Assembly: GCF_014199915.1 (NCBI RefSeq)
Contig: NZ_JACHOO010000001.1
Span: 310,001-374,000 of the forward strand
Direction of reading: 5' to 3'
DNA: 64,000 nucleotides
From: Prosthecomicrobium pneumaticum
GTDB taxonomy: Bacteria; Pseudomonadota; Alphaproteobacteria; Rhizobiales; Kaistiaceae
Positions within the stretch are counted from its first letter, which is position 1; every line of letters begins with the position of its first letter. Below, piece after piece: positions 38,490-48,822 of the stretch. The position numbers were made by a program, and so were the translations under genes. The notes beneath the pieces are model-generated. The model was not told the DNA's origin. It searched no databases and worked only from the letters and a program-made list of their open reading frames with translations.

Positions 38490-39749
38490 TCAGCGGAGCA
38501 GAGCGCCGATGATCTCCGCAAACCGGCTCTGATAGGCCGCGTTCGAGAAATGGCGGTCGAAAACCTCCGCGTCCGAGCCGCAGCGGGCGCCCTGCCGCTC
38601 GACGATGGCGAGCGCGGCGCCGGCGAAAGCCCCCGGCGCGTCGTGCACTCCGATCGGCATGGCCGCGACGAGCGTCGGCGCGATGCCGCGCACCACGCCC
38701 GACGTGCCGATGAGCGGCCGGCCGGTGCAGAGCCCTTCGAGCAACTTGATCGACGAGCCCGTTCCGGCGAGCACTGGAACCAGAATGCCGATCGCGTCCG
38801 TATAGGCATCGGCGACATGGTCGACCGGGCCGGCAAAGACGTCGTCATGCGCGGCGAGCAGCTCCGGCCGGGTCCGTCGCAAACCCTCCCGGACATCGCC
38901 ATAGATGCGCAGGCGGTCGCGCAGCTGCGGTGCCCGCGGCAGAACCTCCTCGACGAGCCACGAGGCGGTCGCGATGTTCCAGTAATTGTTGGTCGCCAGA
39001 TAGACGAGCTTGCCGTCGGCCGGCGCGGGCCGGCCGCGCAGGCGGGCGAGTGCCGCCTCCGTCGAAGGCGCGATGGTCGGCGGCAGATGGGCGTGCAGGA
39101 GGTCCGGCAGACGCTCGCGAAAGACGAGTTCGTCCTCCCGGTTGATGTGGAGAAGCAGATCGGCGGCGCCGCACATCCGGTTCTCGGCAGCGACGAGAGC
39201 CCCGACATCGAACGATCTATTGATCCACCGGCTGCCCTCGATCACGTCCATATTGCTGCTCTGGACGTCGTGGGTTTCGCAGACGACGAGCGGCCAGCGG
39301 CCGGCCCTCCGTCGGACCCCTCGCGCCAGGCGGAGCGCCAGCTTCATATTCCAGCAATGATGGACGTGGATCGCCGCGACCCCTCTCGTCAGCATCATCG
39401 CCTCCAGGACGGGCGGCAATGGCCGGGCGGCGACAGTGCCCGCCCAATAGTCGATCGCCGTACCACGGCGCCCGCGCAGCCTGTGCCGCCAGCGTTCCAG
39501 CCGGGCGCTGTGTGCCGGCGGCGGGTGCAGCACCTCGGTTCCGAGTGCGCCGGGAAAGGTCATCAGACCGGCGACATAAGCCCGGTCCTCGGCCCGCGCG
39601 ACATTGGCGGGCTGGTCGGGCGCAAGCAAGACGTAGACATCACGCCCGAGCGCGACATGGGCCGCGACGGAAGCCTCGAAGACATTCGCGCTTCCCCCCT
39701 TCGGCCAGGGCGGCATGATCATTACTACGAGAGGTTTTTCTCTATTCAT
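38490..39749 (-). CDS. Glycosyltransferase (GT4-like, GT-B fold)
   Basis: The 419-residue protein starts MNREKPLVVMIMPPWPKGGS, a GT-B N-terminal beta strand with a glycine-rich loop. CETHDVQSSNMDV in the middle and GTGSSIKLLEGLCTGRPLIG near residues 320-340 match the donor-site E-x7-E type region of GT4 enzymes. The start has only a weak ribosome site. The promoter side (39750-39830) is AT-richer than the rest of the window and carries a 10-base tandem repeat, so this gene and its neighbour may be a transferred pair. Substrate unknown. Confidence 0.8.
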   Translation of the reverse strand: MNREKPLVVMIMPPWPKGGSANVFEASVAAHVALGRDVYVLLAPDQPANVARAEDRAYVAGLMTFPGALGTEVLHPPPAHSARLERWRHRLRGRRGTAIDYWAGTVAARPLPPVLEAMMLTRGVAAIHVHHCWNMKLALRLARGVRRRAGRWPLVVCETHDVQSSNMDVIEGSRWINRSFDVGALVAAENRMCGAADLLLHINREDELVFRERLPDLLHAHLPPTIAPSTEAALARLRGRPAPADGKLVYLATNNYWNIATASWLVEEVLPRAPQLRDRLRIYGDVREGLRRTRPELLAAHDDVFAGPVDHVADAYTDAIGILVPVLAGTGSSIKLLEGLCTGRPLIGTSGVVRGIAPTLVAAMPIGVHDAPGAFAGAALAIVERQGARCGSDAEVFDRHFSNAAYQSRFAEIIGALLR

Positions 39750-39775
39750 CCGGCGATTGCAGCCCAGCGCGCTTT

Positions 39776-39795
39776 GTAATATTCAGTAATATTCA
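39776..39795. repeat. Tandem 10-base AT-rich repeat upstream of the GT4-like gene
   Basis: GTAATATTCA occurs twice head-to-tail without a gap. On the minus strand it reads TGAATATTAC twice, 27 bases before the glycosyltransferase start at 39749, where a promoter is expected. It could be a -10 region duplication or an activator/repressor site. Confidence 0.6.
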
Positions 39796-39932
39796 AGATG
39801 ATCGGACCGTTCTGATCGATCATTTGATTAGGTGCTGGGAGGCGCGACTTCAATCATCTTCTGCCGGCACAAGGCCTGGCAGTCCGATGCGGCAATCGAG
39901 GGATGGAACGCAAGGATGTCGGAAGCGCGGAG

Positions 39933-41207
39933 TCAGCGGCTCTCTTGCGCCGCCATGTCCTCGATGGTGGCGACGAGCGCCTCGACCGCGGCGCCCATGT
40001 CGTCGATGGTCACGAACTCGCGCGGATTATGGCTGATGCCGGCGCGGCAGCGGACGAAGATCATGCCGAAATCGGTCAGCTGACTCATCGCCTGACCGTC
40101 ATGCCCGGCGCCCGACATCAGGTTCGGCGCCGCCTTCCCCGTCACCCGGCCGATGGCGGAGCCGATCGTCTTCTGAAGCGTCGGGGCGCAGAGGGCGACC
40201 GGCTTCTCCATCACCGTTTCGACGCCGACCACGACATGACGGGTGGTGTCGGCGCGGCGGGCGGCGAGCCGGAACTCCTGGAACGCCGCGCGCCGGGCCT
40301 CGTCGTTCGCCGCCCGGATGTCGAGCGAGAAGCGCGCCTCGGCGGCGATGACGTTGGGCGCGCCGGGGCGCACCTCGATCTGGCCGACGGTCGCGACGAG
40401 TGCGTTCCTGCGGTCGCGCCGGGCGATCGCTTCGGCCGCCAGCACCAGCTCGGCGGCGGCGGCGAGCGCATCGTGACGGAGCGCCATCGGCACCGTGCCG
40501 GCATGGCCCGCCTCGCCCCGGATACGCACGACATGGCGGCTCTGGCCGGCAATCGCCGAGACGGAGGCGAGCGGCAGCTTCTCGCGCTCGAGCACCGGAC
40601 CCTGCTCGATGTGCACCTCGAGATAGCCGAGCACGCCCGGCCTGACATAGGCGTCGTCCTTGAGCCGGGCGGGATCGCAGCCGAAGGCGATGAGCGCGTC
40701 GCGCAGCGTGACGCCGTCGGCGTCCGTCGCGTCGAGCGTCTTCGGGTCGAAGATGCCGGCGGCGACCGAGGAGGATGTGAGCGTGACGGGGAAGCGGACG
40801 CCCTCTTCGTCACCGAAGGCGAGCAGGTCGACGCCGAAGGGCAGCGCGACGCCGCGCGCGGCGAGTTCCTCGAGCGCCAGCAGGCCGGCGACGACGCCCA
40901 AATTGCCGTCATAGCGGCCCGCATCGACCACGGTGTCGATGTGCGAGCCGATCAGCAGGGCCTTGTTGGCGCTGCGGCCCGGCCGGCCGGCGGGACGGCT
41001 GCCGCGCATCGTGCCGGCATTGTCCATGCGCACCGACAGCCCGGCGTCGCGCATCCATGTGCCGACGAGATCGGCAGCGCGCCGGTGCTCCGGCGTCAGG
41101 TAGAGCCGGGTGACACGCCCCTCCTCCGCGCTGATCGCCGCGAGCGCGTCGATCATTTCCTGGGCGCGCGCACCGAGCGCCGTCCGATCCCGCCGCCCGC
41201 CGCTCAT
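39933..41207 (-). CDS. allC: Allantoate amidohydrolase
   Basis: The 424-residue M20-family dimetal hydrolase is the allantoate amidohydrolase / N-carbamoyl-amino-acid hydrolase type. Metal motifs include GSHIDTVVDAGRYDGNLGVV, FGDEEGVRF, HIEQGPVLE and SGAGHDGQAMS. Similar enzymes act on ureidoglycolate or N-carbamoyl amino acids; its place as last gene of a urate-degradation cluster makes allantoate the likely substrate, giving ureidoglycine and ammonia. The start overlaps the uraD stop by four bases (ATGA). Confidence 0.9.
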   Translation of the reverse strand: MSGGRRDRTALGARAQEMIDALAAISAEEGRVTRLYLTPEHRRAADLVGTWMRDAGLSVRMDNAGTMRGSRPAGRPGRSANKALLIGSHIDTVVDAGRYDGNLGVVAGLLALEELAARGVALPFGVDLLAFGDEEGVRFPVTLTSSSVAAGIFDPKTLDATDADGVTLRDALIAFGCDPARLKDDAYVRPGVLGYLEVHIEQGPVLEREKLPLASVSAIAGQSRHVVRIRGEAGHAGTVPMALRHDALAAAAELVLAAEAIARRDRRNALVATVGQIEVRPGAPNVIAAEARFSLDIRAANDEARRAAFQEFRLAARRADTTRHVVVGVETVMEKPVALCAPTLQKTIGSAIGRVTGKAAPNLMSGAGHDGQAMSQLTDFGMIFVRCRAGISHNPREFVTIDDMGAAVEALVATIEDMAAQESR

Positions 41208-41725
41208 TCGGCGACCCGGTCCTCGATGCGGAAGCGGATGATGCGCCCGACCTGGGCGAGCGCGGTCTCGAACTCGACTGTGGGGTCATTGCCGAGCCGG
41301 GCCTCGAAGGCGGCGAGGATCTGGTGCTTGGTGGCGCCGCGGACGGCGAAGATGAAGGGGATGCCGTGGCGGGCGCGGTAAGCGTCGTTGAGCCGGTGGA
41401 AGCGGGCGAACTCCTCCGCGCTCAGCCGGTCGAGGCCGGCGCCCGCCTGTTCGCTCGCCGATTCGGGCGCGAGCGCCCCGGCGAGCGCGGCACGGCCCGC
41501 GAGATCCGGATGGGCGAGCAGGAGCGCCCGCTTCGCCTCCTCCGTCGCGGCACCGACGGCGCTCACGAAGGCGGCGATCATCGCGGCGCGATCGGTAAAG
41601 GGTCGGGCCGCGGCGGCGACACGCGCCACCCAGGGCGAATGCTCCGCGATGTCGCCGAAGGCGGCGACGAAGTCCGCCTCGGAGAGGCCGTTGATCGCGT
41701 CGAGTGTGCGCCGGGCGGCGGTCAT
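41204..41725 (-). CDS. uraD: OHCU decarboxylase
   Basis: The 173-residue product is 2-oxo-4-hydroxy-4-carboxy-5-ureidoimidazoline decarboxylase, which makes (S)-allantoin in the third step of urate breakdown. Conserved blocks are INGLSEADFVAAFG, EHSPWVA and LLAHPDLAGRAA with H72, the family's catalytic histidine. The ending FRIEDRVAE is close to the usual family C-terminus. It lies 32 bases after puuD and is coupled to allC. Confidence 0.95.
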   Translation of the reverse strand: MTAARRTLDAINGLSEADFVAAFGDIAEHSPWVARVAAAARPFTDRAAMIAAFVSAVGAATEEAKRALLLAHPDLAGRAALAGALAPESASEQAGAGLDRLSAEEFARFHRLNDAYRARHGIPFIFAVRGATKHQILAAFEARLGNDPTVEFETALAQVGRIIRFRIEDRVAE

Positions 41726-41757
41726 GGGGTCGGCTCGTTGTCGCGGGCGCGCCGTGT

Positions 41758-42942
41758 CTACTGGCTTTGAAGCCAGGCGCCAAGCTTCTTGCGCTCCTCG
41801 TCGGTCATGCCGGTTTCGTTGCCGAGCGGCATGGTGCGGGAGAACACCGCCTGGGTGAGCACCTGGTCCTTGTGCTGGCGGAGTTCATCCGCCGTCTCGA
41901 GCATGATGCCCTTCGGAGCTTCGCTGAAGCTTTCGTGCTTCGGCCGTGCGGCATGGCAGACGGCGCAGCGCTGGGCCGCGAGCGTCACGGCCTCGGCGTC
42001 GGTCATCATCAGGCGTGGATCGACCGCCACCGGACGCGGCGCGGTGAGCACGATGAGGCAGCCGAGCGCGACGGCGGCGACCGGCAGCGTCCAGGCGATC
42101 TTGGCGAGCGGGTCGCCGGCGTCGTGGCGGTTGAGGAAATGGCGCACCATCGCACCGGTAACGATGATCAGAGCGACCAGCAGCCAGTTGTGCGGATGGC
42201 CGGTGAGCATCGGATAATGATTGCTCACCATCATCACCAGAACGGGCAGCGTCAGATAATTGTTGTGCACCGAGCGCTGCTTGCCCATCGCGCCGAGCGC
42301 CGGATCCGGCGCCTGCCCCGCCATCAGCGCGGCGGCGATCTTCTTCTGGTTCGGGATGATCACGCCGAACACGTTGAAGGCCATGATCGTGCCGATGAAG
42401 GCGCCGGCATGAATGAGCGCGCCGCGGCCCGAAAAGACCTGTGAGAACAGGTAGGACGCGCCGACGACGAGCGCGAAGACGAACGCCGCGAGGAGCGGCG
42501 TGTTGCGCCCGATCCAGGAGCGGCAGAGCAGGCGGTCATAGATCAGCCAGCCGCCGATCAGCAGGGTGACCGAGATCACCACCGCCTCGCTCGGTCGCAT
42601 CGGCATCACCGAGGGATCGATCAGGAAGGAGCGGGCGTTCCAGTAATATTGGACGACGAGCAGCGCGAAGCCGGTGACCCAGGTGAGATAGGCCTCCCAC
42701 TTATACCAGATCAGGTCCTCGGGAAGCTGCGGCGGCGCGACGAGGTATTTCTCGACGTGATAGAAGCCGCCGCCATGCACTTCCCAGGCGGTGCCATAGA
42801 CGCCGGGCTTCATCTCGGCGCGCTTGCGCAGGCTGAGATCGAGCGCAATGAAATAGAACGAGGTGCCGATCCAGCCGATGCCGACGATCAGATGGGCCCA
42901 GCGGAAGAGCAGGTTCAGCCAGTCGGCGATGAAGGCGGACAT
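41758..42942 (-). CDS. puuD: Urate hydroxylase PuuD (membrane, cytochrome c domain)
   Basis: The 394-residue product is the membrane-bound urate oxidase type PuuD, which converts urate to 5-hydroxyisourate and passes electrons to its own C-terminal cytochrome c domain instead of oxygen. About eight helices span residues 10-300 (RWAHLIVGIGWIGTSFYFIA, VHNNYLTLPVLVMMVSNHYP). The haem motif CAVCH is at residues 326-330, with M371 in SRTMPLGN as probable axial ligand. It takes the place of a soluble urate oxidase in this cluster. Confidence 0.95.
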   Translation of the reverse strand: MSAFIADWLNLLFRWAHLIVGIGWIGTSFYFIALDLSLRKRAEMKPGVYGTAWEVHGGGFYHVEKYLVAPPQLPEDLIWYKWEAYLTWVTGFALLVVQYYWNARSFLIDPSVMPMRPSEAVVISVTLLIGGWLIYDRLLCRSWIGRNTPLLAAFVFALVVGASYLFSQVFSGRGALIHAGAFIGTIMAFNVFGVIIPNQKKIAAALMAGQAPDPALGAMGKQRSVHNNYLTLPVLVMMVSNHYPMLTGHPHNWLLVALIIVTGAMVRHFLNRHDAGDPLAKIAWTLPVAAVALGCLIVLTAPRPVAVDPRLMMTDAEAVTLAAQRCAVCHAARPKHESFSEAPKGIMLETADELRQHKDQVLTQAVFSRTMPLGNETGMTDEERKKLGAWLQSQ

Positions 42943-43012
42943 GATCGGAAGGTTCGTTCTCGCGTGGGTCGGCGGCAGCCATGCAAGGCGCCGGCCATGT
43001 CGGGCTCCGTGT

Positions 43013-43098
43013 CCCCTCTCCCGCGCGCGGGAGAGGGTCGGGGTGAGGGTCTTCCGTCCTCACCCCGGGAGAAGGCCCTCTCCCGCGAGGGGGAGAGC
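43013..43098. repeat. Hairpin repeats (R3 family) between the BMP gene and puuD
   Basis: Two GC hairpins occupy this 166-base gap: CCCCTCTCCCGCG/CGCGGGAGAGGG with the tail TCGGGGTGAGGGTCTTC (43013-43053), and a CCCTCTCCC/GGGGGAGAG element (43076-43098). The first matches the repeats at 59233 and 59420. Placed within the operon, they may attenuate transcription or protect the mRNA 3' end of the transporter part. Confidence 0.7.
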
Positions 43099-43108
43099 GG
43101 GCCGCCGC

Positions 43109-44179
43109 TTACTGCGGCAGCTTGTCGTCGACGCCCTTCACGTACCAGTTCATGCCGAGCAGCGTGCCGTCGTCGATGACCTTGCCGGCCGGGATGAACT
43201 CGGTGCCGTCCTGCTTGTAGATCGGGCCGGCGAAGGGGTTCAGTTCGCCCGACTTGATCTTCGCCTCGGTCTCCTCGGCCATCTTGACGACATCGTCGGG
43301 GAGATTGGTGAACGGCGCCAGGACGACGTGGCCGTCGGCGAAGCCGCCCCAGACCTGGCCGGACGTCCAGGTGCCGTCGAGCACGGCCTGGGCGCGGCGG
43401 ATATAGTACGGACCCCAATTGTCGATGATCGAGGTGTACTGCGCCTTCGGAGCGAACGCGATCTGGTCGCTCGCCTGGCCGAAGCCGTGCATGCCGCGCT
43501 CCTCGGCGATCTGCAGCGGCGCCGGCGAGTCGGTGTGCTGCGTGATCACGTCGACGCCCTGGTCGAACAGGGTCTTCGCCGCGTCGGCTTCCTTGCCGGG
43601 GTCGAACCAGGAGTTCACCCACACGACCTTGAGCTTGAAGTCCGGATTGACCGACTGCGCGCCGAGCAGGAAGGCGTTGATGCCGAGCACGACTTCGGGG
43701 ATCGGGAAGGAGGCGATGTAGCCGGCCTGGCCGGTCTTCGACATCTTCGCGGCGATCTGGCCGATGACGTAGCGGCCTTCATGGAACTTCGAATTGTAGG
43801 TCGAGACGTTCGGCGCGGTCTTATAGCCGGTGGCGTGCTCGAACTTCACGTCGGGGAACTTCGCCGCGACCTTGAGGGTCGGGTCCATATAGCCGAACGA
43901 GGTGGTGAAGATCAGCTTGTGGCCGGTCCGGGCGAGACGCTCGATGGCGCGCTCGGCGTCCTGCCCCTCGGGCACGTTCTCGACATAGGTCGTCTCGACC
44001 TTGTCGCCGAGCGCGGCCTCGAGTTCCTGCCGGCCGACATCGTGGCGCTGGGTCCAGCCGCCGTCGTTCTTCGGACCGATATAGATGAAACCGACCTTCA
44101 GCTTGTCCTGGGCCGCCGCTGCGCCGAGCCCCATGCCGAGGGCAAGGACCGCGGCCGCCGCCGTCATCAGTCTGCGCAT
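43109..44179 (-). CDS. BMP-family ABC transporter substrate-binding protein
   Basis: The 356-residue periplasmic binding protein belongs to the basic membrane protein (BMP/PnrA/NupN) family, which binds purine nucleosides or bases. It has a signal peptide (MRRLMTAAAAVLALGMGLGA, cleavage near AAAQ) without a lipobox cysteine, so it is free rather than a lipoprotein. KVGFIYIGPKNDGGWTQRHD and YNSKFHEGRYVIGQIAAKM are family blocks. AGGAG precedes the ATG at 44179. It serves the permeases and ATPase upstream in the same operon; xanthine, urate or a nucleoside is the likely ligand. Confidence 0.93.
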   Translation of the reverse strand: MRRLMTAAAAVLALGMGLGAAAAQDKLKVGFIYIGPKNDGGWTQRHDVGRQELEAALGDKVETTYVENVPEGQDAERAIERLARTGHKLIFTTSFGYMDPTLKVAAKFPDVKFEHATGYKTAPNVSTYNSKFHEGRYVIGQIAAKMSKTGQAGYIASFPIPEVVLGINAFLLGAQSVNPDFKLKVVWVNSWFDPGKEADAAKTLFDQGVDVITQHTDSPAPLQIAEERGMHGFGQASDQIAFAPKAQYTSIIDNWGPYYIRRAQAVLDGTWTSGQVWGGFADGHVVLAPFTNLPDDVVKMAEETEAKIKSGELNPFAGPIYKQDGTEFIPAGKVIDDGTLLGMNWYVKGVDDKLPQ

Positions 44180-44255
44180 CGTGTTCTCCTGTCACCTCTC
44201 GCGATCGTCTCGAAGGCCCCCAAGCCGCGGATCGCGCGCGGTTGCGGTTCTAACG

Positions 44256-45176
44256 TCACCGGTCGGGCACGAAAGGTCGGCCGAGCGAAGCCGGCGTATT
44301 CACTCGCAGAACGCTGCGATTGCTCGAGATGAGCACCAGGACGAGGATCGTCACGAGATAGGGCAGCGAGGAAAGGAACTGCGAGGGGATGCCGAGCCCC
44401 ATCGCCTGGGCATGGAACTGCAGGATCGAGACCGCGCCGAAGAGCAGCGCGCCAACGACCACCCGGGCCGGGAGCCAGGACGCGAAGACGACGAGCGCCA
44501 GCGCGATCCAGCCGCGGCCGGCCGTCATGTTCTCGATCCAGAGCGGGGTGTAGGCGAGCGACAGATAGGCGCCGGCGAGGCCCGCACAGGCGCCGCCAAA
44601 CAGGATGGCGAGCAGCCGGACCCGGATCACAGGATAGCCGAGCGCGTGGGCCGAGCCGTGATTGTCGCCGACGGCGCGGACGATCAGACCGCCGCGTGTG
44701 CGATAGAGGAACCACCAGACCCCGAAAGTGATCGCCGCCGCGGCATAGACGAGGATGTCCTGCGCGAACAGCACCTTGCCGACGAGCGGAATGTCGGAGA
44801 GCACGGGAACCGCGAGCGCCGGCAGCTTGGTGCCCGGCGTGCCGACAAAGGGCTCGCCGATGATGCCCGAAAGGCCGAGGCCGAGCAGGGACAGCGCAAG
44901 CCCGCTCGCAACCTGGTTGGCGACGAGGAACAGCGTGACGAAGGCGAACAGCGCCGCCATCACGATGCCGGCCGCGAGACCGCCGAAGATGCCGATATAG
45001 GGCGAGCCCGACAGCGTCGCCGCGGCGAAACCGCCGGCGGCGCCCATGATCATCATGCCCTCGACACCGAGATTGAGCACGCCCGAGCGCTCGACAACGA
45101 GTTCGCCGATCGCCGCGAGCAGGAGCGGTACCGCCGCCGTGACGACGGTGAGAAGGATGGCCTCAGCCGCGCCCAT
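44256..45176 (-). CDS. ABC transporter permease (nucleoside/purine type, second permease)
   Basis: The 306-residue permease has about eight to nine helices and the branched-chain/NupQ-type block ERSGVLNLGVEGMMIMGAAG near residues 29-48, with RAVGDNHGSAHALGYPV in the middle as the coupling region. It overlaps the other permease gene by 14 bases and precedes the BMP gene by 76 bases. It should form the membrane heterodimer with the 45163-46263 product. Confidence 0.93.
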   Translation of the reverse strand: MGAAEAILLTVVTAAVPLLLAAIGELVVERSGVLNLGVEGMMIMGAAGGFAAATLSGSPYIGIFGGLAAGIVMAALFAFVTLFLVANQVASGLALSLLGLGLSGIIGEPFVGTPGTKLPALAVPVLSDIPLVGKVLFAQDILVYAAAAITFGVWWFLYRTRGGLIVRAVGDNHGSAHALGYPVIRVRLLAILFGGACAGLAGAYLSLAYTPLWIENMTAGRGWIALALVVFASWLPARVVVGALLFGAVSILQFHAQAMGLGIPSQFLSSLPYLVTILVLVLISSNRSVLRVNTPASLGRPFVPDR

Positions 45177-46252
45177 GGACGGCCCCCCCGAGCGGATCGG
45201 CGACCGGACGAACCAGCCGCACGCGATAGTAGATCAGCGTATCGCAGGCGAGCACGAGAAACAGCAAGAGGCCCTGGAACACCCGCATGACCTTGTCCGA
45301 CATGCCGAGCGCCACCTGCGCGGCCTCGCCGCCCAGATAGGTGAGCGCCAGCACGAAGCCGGCGATCAGGATGCCGACCGGATGCAGCCGGCCGAGAAAG
45401 GCAACGATGATCGCCGTGAAGCCGTAGCCGGGCGAGATCGACGGGCGCAGCTGCCCGATCGGCCCGGCCACCTCCATGATCCCGGCGAGGCCGGCGAGAC
45501 CGCCCGAGACGAGGAAGGTGAAGAGCACCATGCGGTTCTGGCTGAAGCCGGCGAAGGCGCCGGCGCGCGGCGCCTGTCCGAGCACGCGGATCTGGAAACC
45601 CGTCAGCGTCCGCCCCATGGTGAACCAGACGACGAGCACGGCGACGAAGACGAAGACCAGGCCGATGTGCATCCGACCGCCGTCGACGAGGAGCGGCATC
45701 TGCGCCGAGGCGTCGAACACCCGGCTCTCGGGAAAGCCGTAGCCGTCGGGATTGCGCCATGGCCCGCGGACGATCCAGTCGAGCAGCAATTGCGCGACAT
45801 AGACGAGCATCAGGCTGGTCAGGATCTCGTTGGCGCCGAAGCGGATCTTGAGCAGCGCCGGGATCGCCGCATAGAGCATGCCGCCGAGGATGCCGAAGAG
45901 CAGCATGGCGGGCAGCACGAGCGGCCCCGTCCAGCCGGGGAAGACGATCGGGAACAGGCTGCCGAGAATCGCGCCGGCGGTGAACTGGCCTTCGGCACCG
46001 ATGTTCCACGTGTTCGACATGTAGCACAGCGACAGGCCGATCGCGATCAGCGTGATCGGGATCGCCTTGACCACCAGCTCCTGCAGCGACCAGCCGGCGG
46101 TCAGTGGCTCGACGAAGAAGATGTAGAGCGCCTCGAGCGGATCGGCCCCCATCGCGGCGAAGATGCCGACCGCGATGACGAGCGTGATCGCCACCGCCAG
46201 CAGCGGCGAGGCCCAGACCATCAGCCGCGAATGCTCGGCCCGCCTGACGAGT

Positions 46253-46263
<11 letters not shown>
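45163..46263 (-). CDS. ABC transporter permease (nucleoside/purine type, first permease)
   Basis: The 366-residue permease has about ten helices. CYMSNTWNIGAEGQFTAGAI and FGANEILTSLMLVYVAQLLL are typical of the NupP/YufP-type permeases partnered with BMP binding proteins. The start ATG at 46263 lies inside the end of the ATPase gene (11-base overlap). Confidence 0.93.
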
Positions 46264-47835
<1,572 letters not shown>

Positions 47836-47836
<1 letters not shown>

Positions 47837-48822
47837 CACCCCGCCTTTCCGAAGCGCCGTTCGGCCCCCGCCGATCGCCGCGCCGAGAGCGCCTCGTCGC
47901 GCCGGATCATATCAGCCGCCGTCGCCGCGGCGATCACCGCCGGATCCTTCGAGCGGATTCCGGGGATGCCGATGGGGCAGATCAGCCGCTCGATCCGTTC
48001 CGTCGCGACACCGGCCTGGCGCAACTGGCTCGTGAAGCGCGCCCGCTTGGTGGCGCTACCGATCAGCCCCGTCTCGGCGATCGTCTCGAGCCGCAGGGCC
48101 GCGTCGATGATCTCGAGATCGAGCGGGTGGCTGTGCGTCATCACGAGCACGAAGCTGCCGGCCGGCGCATGGGCGAGCAGGCCGGCCGGGTTCTCCGGCT
48201 GCACCGGCGTCACGTTCTGCGGCATGGCCGCCGGGAAGGCGCCGGGCCGCGGATCGACCCAGACGACCCGGAAGGGCAGCGGCGCGAGGGCGAGCACGAG
48301 CGCCCGGCCGACATGGCCGGCGCCGAAGAGATAGAGCGTGCGTCGATCCTCGCCGAACCCTTCGAGAATCGCCTCGCCCCGCCGTTCGAGATCGCCGGGC
48401 CGGATCGTCGCTTCTATCATCCGGCGATGGAGGCGGGCGCCCTCTACGAGGCCGCTGGTCACGAAGGCGCCGCGCGCCTCCGCCTCGGCGAGCAACCCGA
48501 CCTCGGGGCGGTCGGCCGCCGCGAACCGCTCATAGGCGATGCCGACGCGGCCGCCGCAGCACTGGCCGAGCTCCGGGCCGAGCGCCACCGTGCGCCGCTC
48601 GAAACGGGCCGCCGCGCCGCGCGCGAGGAGCGCCTGGAGCTGCGCCAGCACCTGCCATTCGAGCGTGCCGCCGCCGATCGTGCCGAAGAACGTGCCGTCC
48701 GGCAGGGCGACGATGCGGGCGCCGGCCTCGCGCGGGGACGAGCCCTCGGTCTCGACGAGCGTCGCCATCGCGGCGGCGCCGTGCCGGTCGAGCGCTTGCG
48801 CGAGGCGCGCCCAGAGCGGCAT
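47836..48822 (-). CDS. xdhC: Xanthine dehydrogenase accessory protein XdhC
   Basis: The 328-residue protein inserts the sulfurated molybdenum cofactor into XdhB. Family blocks are ETEGSSPREAGARIV, GTIGGGTLEWQ, ELGQCCGGRVGI (cofactor-binding cysteine pair) and the Rossmann segment LYLFGAGHVGRALVLALA; VMTHSHPLDLEI and GLIGSATKRARF follow. It overlaps xdhB by one base and the ATPase gene by one base, so catabolism and transport genes are translationally linked. Confidence 0.95.

Noticed and set aside
39903-41381. Long plus-strand open frame opposite allC and uraD
   Set aside because: Antisense shadow of clear M20 hydrolase and OHCU decarboxylase genes.
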